Of a DNA stretch of 10,413 bases, positions 6,172-10,413 are shown piece after piece. A program made the position numbers and the translations under genes. The stretch spans positions 1-10,413 of the forward strand of contig DTYK01000261.1 of the NCBI GenBank assembly GCA_012961925.1, written 5' to 3'. Each line of letters begins with the position of its first letter. Positions within the stretch are counted from its first letter, which is position 1. A model generated the notes under the pieces. It saw nothing but the letters and a program-made list of their open reading frames with translations. It was not told where the DNA came from and made no database searches. This stretch comes from Candidatus Latescibacterota bacterium (lineage in GTDB: Bacteria > Latescibacterota > MVCY01 > DTYK01).

Positions 6172-6909
6172 ATGGGGCATAACGCCACCAGCGACAGGAA
6201 GGAGATGCCTTTCCTCAACCACCTGGAAGAACTGCGCTGGAGGATCATAAAATCTCTGGCGGCTGTAGTGGTTGGGGCCGTGGCGTGTTTTTTTCTGTCA
6301 GACCAGCTATTAGCCGTTCTGACCCACCCTGTAACCCGTCTTAACTCCCCTCCAAAGATCATATTCCTCTCCCCCATAGGGATGTTCCTGGTGCGCCTCA
6401 ACATCTCCATAGTGGGAGGAATCATCCTTGGATTGCCTGTGATCTTCTTCCAGGTCTGGAGGTTCGTCTCCCCCGGGCTTTTAGAGAGCGAACGCAGGTA
6501 TGTGCCTGAGGTCGTCGGTCTGTCAACCCTCTGTTTTCTGACCGGAGCCACCCTGGCCTACTTCGTGGTGCTGCCGATGGCACTGAAGTTCCTGATCGGT
6601 ATGACAATACAGCAGATTGAGCCTCAGTTCGATATCGGCAAATATATCGGTTTTGTACTCCGGCTCATCCTGGCCTTCGGGATCGTCTTTGAGCTTCCGG
6701 TCTTCTCCTACTTCTTGACCAGGATCGGCCTGCTGACATCGGAATTCCTGAAAAGAAACAGGATATATGCGATAGTTGCCATATTCGTCCTGGCTGCGAT
6801 ATTAACACCTCCCGATGTCCTTTCACAGCTGTTTATGGCCGGACCGTTGTTCCTCTTATACGAGATATCGATCTGGGTCTCCCTTATAGCCAAGAAAAAG
6901 GGGGGATGA
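6172..6909 (+). CDS. tatC: Sec-independent protein translocase subunit TatC
   Basis: A 245-residue inner-membrane protein, normal length for TatC, with six predicted helices. TatC binds twin-arginine signal peptides and, with TatA-type subunits, exports folded proteins, often cofactor-containing ones. The N-terminal FLNHLEELRWRI (14-25) is the family hallmark; Glu20 matches the signal-peptide-binding Glu of E. coli TatC. FGIVFELPVF (169-178) holds the conserved Glu174, and TPPDVLSQ (212-219) before the last helices is also typical. FVSPGLLESER (98-108) is the usual cytoplasmic-loop motif. The start at 6172 is chosen for its ribosome binding site and for fit to family length; in-frame ATGs at 6100 and 6205 are less likely. 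It follows rnfB by 71 bases with no promoter seen. No tatA or tatB is in the window, and no twin-arginine signal was seen on the secreted proteins here, so the link to neighbours is positional only. Confidence 0.93.
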   Translation: MGHNATSDRKEMPFLNHLEELRWRIIKSLAAVVVGAVACFFLSDQLLAVLTHPVTRLNSPPKIIFLSPIGMFLVRLNISIVGGIILGLPVIFFQVWRFVSPGLLESERRYVPEVVGLSTLCFLTGATLAYFVVLPMALKFLIGMTIQQIEPQFDIGKYIGFVLRLILAFGIVFELPVFSYFLTRIGLLTSEFLKRNRIYAIVAIFVLAAILTPPDVLSQLFMAGPLFLLYEISIWVSLIAKKKGG

Positions 6910-6978
6910 ATGGCACTATCCGTCTTCATGGGACAACTTCTTAATAAATGAGCCAAGTTAACCGTTTCGCGTAGTGTT

Positions 6979-7154
6979 AGGATGAAGTGCCCTTAAGCCT
7001 GAGCCGTAGAACCGTCCGGCGAACGGAGCGGCCGCCCTTCCGCTCCCTCTGACCGAGCGAAGCGAGGGCGTGCAGGAGTTTATGCTTTAGCATTTCATCC
7101 TGAGTAAGATGAATCACTGAGCCTGTAGCTCTGGGGATGAAACCCTAAAGGGTT
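6979..7154 (+). other. Inverted-repeat-rich intergenic segment ahead of carB (possible structured leader)
   Basis: The 269-base gap between tatC and carB has no gene but much dyad symmetry. AGGATGAAGTGC (6979-6990) pairs with GCATTTCATCCT (7090-7101), 12 pairs with one G-T. Enclosed are CCGT/ACGG (7012-7026), GGAGCGG/CCGCTCC (7025-7031 with 7040-7046), CCCTC/GAGGG (7045-7068) and ATGC-TTTA-GCAT (7082-7093). Downstream, TTTCATCC (7093-7100) can instead pair with GGATGAAA (7135-7142), which would break the outer stem. AACCC-TAAA-GGGTT (7141-7154) forms a last hairpin 24 bases before the carB ATG. There is no T-tract, so this is not a plain terminator. It could be an RNA control element for carB or a copy of a dispersed palindromic repeat. 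The rest of the gap (6910-6978) shows nothing I can support. Confidence 0.45.
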
Positions 7155-7178
7155 AACTCCGAGAAGTGAGCTGAAGAC

Positions 7179-10100
7179 ATGCCAAAACGCACTGACATCG
7201 AAAAGATATTGATCATCGGTTCAGGCCCTATAGTGATCAGCCAGGCCTGCGAATTCGACTACTCTGGAACGCAGGCATGCAAGGCCCTGAAGTCCGAAGG
7301 ATACAGGATAGTGCTGGTGAACTCCAATCCCGCCACTATCATGACCGATCCTGAGTTGGCAGACAGGACCTATGTTGAGCCGATAACGCCGGAGATGGTT
7401 GAGCGGGTCATAAAGCGGGAGAGACCGGACGCCCTGCTTCCAACCCTCGGGGGCCAGACGGCCCTTAACGTGGCGGTAGCCCTGGCCGAGGATGGCGTAC
7501 TGGACAGGTACGGGGTGGAGGTGATAGGTGCCAATCCGGAGGCCATCAAAAAGGCAGAGGACAGGGAACTGTTCAAAGAGGCGATGAAGAGGATAGGACT
7601 CGATCTGCCCGAAAGCAGCCAGGCTCACAGTTTGAGTGAAGCCACAGAGGTGGCCCGGAGGATAGGCTTTCCTCTGATTATAAGACCGAGCTTTACCCTT
7701 GGAGGGACCGGTGGCGGAGTGGCGTACAATATTGAAGAGCTCGAGGAGATCGCTTCAAGAGGACTTGAAGGGAGCATGATCCATGAGATATTGATCGAGG
7801 AGTCGGTCATCGGCTGGAAAGAATATGAGCTGGAGGTTATGAGGGACCTGAAGGACAATGTGGTGATCATCTGCTCCATAGAGAACTTTGATCCTATGGG
7901 AATTCACACGGGAGACAGCATCACGGTAGCACCCGCCCAGACGCTCACGGACAGGGAGTATCAGATGATGCGGGATGCCGCCATCAAGGTGATCAGGGAG
8001 ATAGGCGTTGAGACGGGTGGTTCCAATATCCAGTTCGCCCTCAACCCCGAGGACGGAAGGATGTTCATAATCGAGATGAACCCCCGTGTATCGCGCAGTT
8101 CGGCCCTGGCCTCCAAGGCAACGGGTTTCCCCATCGCAAAGATAGCGGCAAAGCTGGCCGTCGGATACACCCTAAATGAGATCCCCAACGACATAACCCG
8201 TGAGACACCTTCCTGCTTTGAACCTACAATCGACTACTGTGTGGTCAAGATACCGAGGTTTACCTTCGAGAAGTTCCCGGGGGCAGACCCTGTGCTCACC
8301 ACCTCCATGAAGTCGGTGGGCGAGACCATGGCGATCGGTAGGACCTTTAAGGAAGCGCTACAGAAAGGATTGAGGTCCCTGGAAATAGGCCGGTTCGGCC
8401 TGGGAGGAGACAGCAGCGATGGCAATCCCAGTCATGAAGAGATACGCCAGAAGCTTGCCATACCCAACGCAGAACGGCTTGTCTATATCCGTCATGCCCT
8501 CTTAGCCGGAATGGACGTGGAGGAGATAAACCAGCTCTCCAGGATCGACCCCTGGTTTCTGGCAAACTTAAAGGAGATCGTCGATATGGAGCGGAGGATC
8601 AAGGCCTACCGGGTGGAAGAGTTCGGGCTTTTCAAACAGAACACACCGCCCATTCCGACCCAGCTTTTACGCAAGGCAAAGGAGTACGGCTTCTCCGATC
8701 GACAGATTGCAAATCTCCTCAACTCCGATGAAGCCTCAATACGTAACCTGAGGAAGTCCGCAGGTATCGAAGCTGTATATAAACTGGTCGATACCTGCGG
8801 CGCTGAGTTCGAAGCTTACACCCCTTACTATTATTCCACATATGAGCGGGAGGATGAAAGCCGGGTCAGTCAGAGGCGTAAGATCATGATCCTCGGCGGA
8901 GGCCCCAACCGCATTGGCCAGGGAATAGAGTTCGACTATTGCTGCGTCCATGCCGCTTTTGCGTTGAAGGAGGAAGGATATGAGACCATCATGGTCAACT
9001 CCAACCCTGAGACGGTGAGCACAGACTATGATACCTCTGATAAACTCTATTTTGAACCCCTGACGCTGGAGGATGTCCTGAACATAGTGGACAGAGAAGG
9101 ACCCGAAGGGGTGATAGTCCAGTTTGGAGGCCAGACCCCCCTCAACCTGGCCGTGCCCCTTGAGATGGCAGGGGTGCCCATCATAGGCACAGTCCCGGAG
9201 TCCATAGACAGGGCTGAAGACAGGGAGAGGTTCAAGGAGCTGTTAGGGAAATTGGGGTTACACCAGGCCCCAAATGGGACCGGGGTCTCCTTCGAGGAAG
9301 CGAGGAAAATCGCCGGGGAGATAGGGTATCCGGTACTGGTAAGGCCCTCCTATGTGCTTGGCGGAAGGGCAATGGAGATAGTTTACGATGAAGCTTCCCT
9401 CGAGAGCTTTATGCGGAGCGCCGTGGAGGCGTCTCCCCAACACCCTGTGCTCATCGACAAGTTTTTAGAGGATGCCATCGAGATAGATGTGGATGCTGTA
9501 GCCGACGGGACAACGTGTGTGATATGTGGGATAATGGAGCACATCGAAGAGGCAGGGGTGCATTCTGGCGACAGCGCCTGTGTCATCCCGCCTTACTCTT
9601 TAAGCGATAGCCTCATAGGGGAGATCAGGCGGATCACATATGCCCTGGCCAAAGAGCTTTATGTGATAGGGTTAATGAATGTCCAGTATGCAGTGAAGGG
9701 CGACGTCGTCTATGTCCTTGAGGTCAATCCCAGGGCCTCCCGGACCGTCCCTTTTGTGAGCAAGGCAACCGGTGTTCCCTGGGCAAAAGTCGCCGCAAAG
9801 GTTATGGTGGGTAGAAAGTTGGAGGAGCTCGGAATAACCGGGGAGGTTGAAGTCGACCACACCGCTGTAAAGGAAGCCGTCTTTCCCTTCAACAGGTTCC
9901 CGGGGGTAGATCCGGTCCTCGGACCTGAGATGAGATCAACAGGCGAGGTGATGGGTATCGACATGGAATTCGGCAGGGCCTATGCAAAATCACAGATCGC
10001 TGCTGGTGGTGCCTTGCCACAGAAGGGAACGGTCTTCATCAGCGTAAAGGACAGAGACAAACGGGCGATTGTCTTCATCGCTAAGAAATTGGTTGATCTT

Positions 10101-10413
10101 GGATTCAGGATAGTCGCCACAGCAGGTACAGCCAAGGTGTTGACCAGGAACGGCATAGGCGTGATACAGATCCTGAAGGTCCATGAGGGAAGACCGAACG
10201 TCCTTGATCTCATAAAGAACAAGGAGATAGATCTGATCATCAACACGCCCACCGGTAAGAGACCGAAGAAGGATCAGCTCTCCATCAGGAGCCTTGCGGT
10301 CTTATACGATCTCCCTTACATCACGACGATCCCCGGCGCATCTGCCGCTGTGAATGCCATTGAGTCCATGTTGAAGGGAGACCTGGATGTAACGTCACTG
10401 CAGGAGTATCATC
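7179..10413 (+). CDS. carB: Carbamoyl-phosphate synthase large subunit (last codons beyond the window)
   Basis: The first 1078 codons, open to the window edge with no frameshift. The sequence ends at LQEYH, which aligns just before the C-terminus of the E. coli enzyme (1073 residues), so only a few codons are missing. With the glutaminase CarA it makes carbamoyl phosphate from bicarbonate, glutamine and two ATP for pyrimidine and arginine synthesis. The carboxyphosphate half spans about 1-400: GSGPIVISQACEFDYSG near the start, R169 in RPSFTLGG, E299/N301/R303 in EMNPRVSR, all at the E. coli numbers. An oligomerisation region follows to about 560. The carbamoyl-phosphate half opens with GGGPNRIGQG (573-582) and includes RPSYVLGG and EVNPRASR. 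The MGS-like allosteric domain starts near 945 and keeps KVHEGRP and NTPTGK, where UMP/IMP bind in E. coli. The ATG has only a weak ribosome binding site, unlike the upstream genes. carA is not in the window. Confidence 0.97.
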   Translation, partial: MPKRTDIEKILIIGSGPIVISQACEFDYSGTQACKALKSEGYRIVLVNSNPATIMTDPELADRTYVEPITPEMVERVIKRERPDALLPTLGGQTALNVAVALAEDGVLDRYGVEVIGANPEAIKKAEDRELFKEAMKRIGLDLPESSQAHSLSEATEVARRIGFPLIIRPSFTLGGTGGGVAYNIEELEEIASRGLEGSMIHEILIEESVIGWKEYELEVMRDLKDNVVIICSIENFDPMGIHTGDSITVAPAQTLTDREYQMMRDAAIKVIREIGVETGGSNIQFALNPEDGRMFIIEMNPRVSRSSALASKATGFPIAKIAAKLAVGYTLNEIPNDITRETPSCFEPTIDYCVVKIPRFTFEKFPGADPVLTTSMKSVGETMAIGRTFKEALQKGLRSLEIGRFGLGGDSSDGNPSHEEIRQKLAIPNAERLVYIRHALLAGMDVEEINQLSRIDPWFLANLKEIVDMERRIKAYRVEEFGLFKQNTPPIPTQLLRKAKEYGFSDRQIANLLNSDEASIRNLRKSAGIEAVYKLVDTCGAEFEAYTPYYYSTYEREDESRVSQRRKIMILGGGPNRIGQGIEFDYCCVHAAFALKEEGYETIMVNSNPETVSTDYDTSDKLYFEPLTLEDVLNIVDREGPEGVIVQFGGQTPLNLAVPLEMAGVPIIGTVPESIDRAEDRERFKELLGKLGLHQAPNGTGVSFEEARKIAGEIGYPVLVRPSYVLGGRAMEIVYDEASLESFMRSAVEASPQHPVLIDKFLEDAIEIDVDAVADGTTCVICGIMEHIEEAGVHSGDSACVIPPYSLSDSLIGEIRRITYALAKELYVIGLMNVQYAVKGDVVYVLEVNPRASRTVPFVSKATGVPWAKVAAKVMVGRKLEELGITGEVEVDHTAVKEAVFPFNRFPGVDPVLGPEMRSTGEVMGIDMEFGRAYAKSQIAAGGALPQKGTVFISVKDRDKRAIVFIAKKLVDLGFRIVATAGTAKVLTRNGIGVIQILKVHEGRPNVLDLIKNKEIDLIINTPTGKRPKKDQLSIRSLAVLYDLPYITTIPGASAAVNAIESMLKGDLDVTSLQEYH

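Noticed and set aside
6910..6951. Thirteen-codon open frame directly after tatC
   Set aside because: Too short and with no conserved or leader-peptide feature such as repeated regulatory codons.
6979..7101. Miniature inverted-repeat transposon (MITE) with 12-base terminal repeats
   Set aside because: No target-site duplication flanks the repeats (GTT on the left, GAG on the right), so a transposon origin is not supported, although a dispersed repeat remains possible.
7120..7178. PyrR binding site in the carB leader
   Set aside because: The stretch CTCCGAGAAGTGAG only loosely resembles the PyrR loop consensus, the register does not fit, and there is no terminator/antiterminator with a T-tract.
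1..10413. tRNA, rRNA, CRISPR array, insertion sequence, phage or toxin-antitoxin genes
   Set aside because: Both strands were read for cloverleaf or rRNA motifs, regularly spaced repeats, transposase motifs and small paired genes; none was found.

Overview
The window looks like a piece of chromosome from an uncultivated or little-studied diderm (Gram-negative-type) bacterium. The grounds are a secreted M28 peptidase with a FlgD-like/sorting-type C-terminal domain, an RnfB electron-transfer protein, TatC and a full-length (not split) carbamoyl-phosphate synthase large subunit. Codon use leans strongly to AGG for Arg and ATA for Ile, and one start codon is TTG. The tail domain of the peptidase is most common in the Fibrobacteres-Chlorobi-Bacteroidetes group and related candidate phyla (KSB1, WOR-3, Zixibacteria and similar). 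That placement is an inference; the window holds no rRNA or other phylogenetic marker.

Left block (1-2267, all on the minus strand). Read in the direction of transcription it holds a histidine phosphatase, then an M24-fold protein that appears to have lost three of its five metal ligands, then the N-terminal part of a secreted protein that runs off the left edge. Consensus-like promoters sit ahead of the phosphatase (TTGACA-17-TATCTT) and ahead of the M24 gene (TTGACA-18-TATTTT). A hairpin with a T-tract lies in the M24 leader.

Divergent control region (2268-2557). It carries the phosphatase promoter on the minus strand, a TATACT promoter on the plus strand, and a perfect 6-bp inverted repeat, TGTCAA-N7-TTGACA, between them.

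Right block (2558-10413, all on the plus strand). The order is M28 metallopeptidase, SAM hydroxide adenosyltransferase (DUF62; ATGA overlap with the peptidase), rnfB, tatC, a 269-base gap rich in inverted repeats, and carB, whose last few codons lie beyond the window. The first four are close enough to be one transcript but share no obvious pathway: extracellular proteolysis, SAM hydrolysis, ferredoxin-linked electron transfer and Tat protein export. carB makes carbamoyl phosphate for pyrimidine and arginine synthesis. No carA and no other rnf or tat genes are present.

No CRISPR array, phage gene, transposase, tRNA or rRNA was found, and most of the window is ordinary housekeeping DNA. The points most worth a second look are the apparently metal-dead M24 protein, the RnfB in which one ferredoxin module has lost half its cysteines while another is appended at the C-terminus, and the structured leader before carB with two mutually exclusive pairings.
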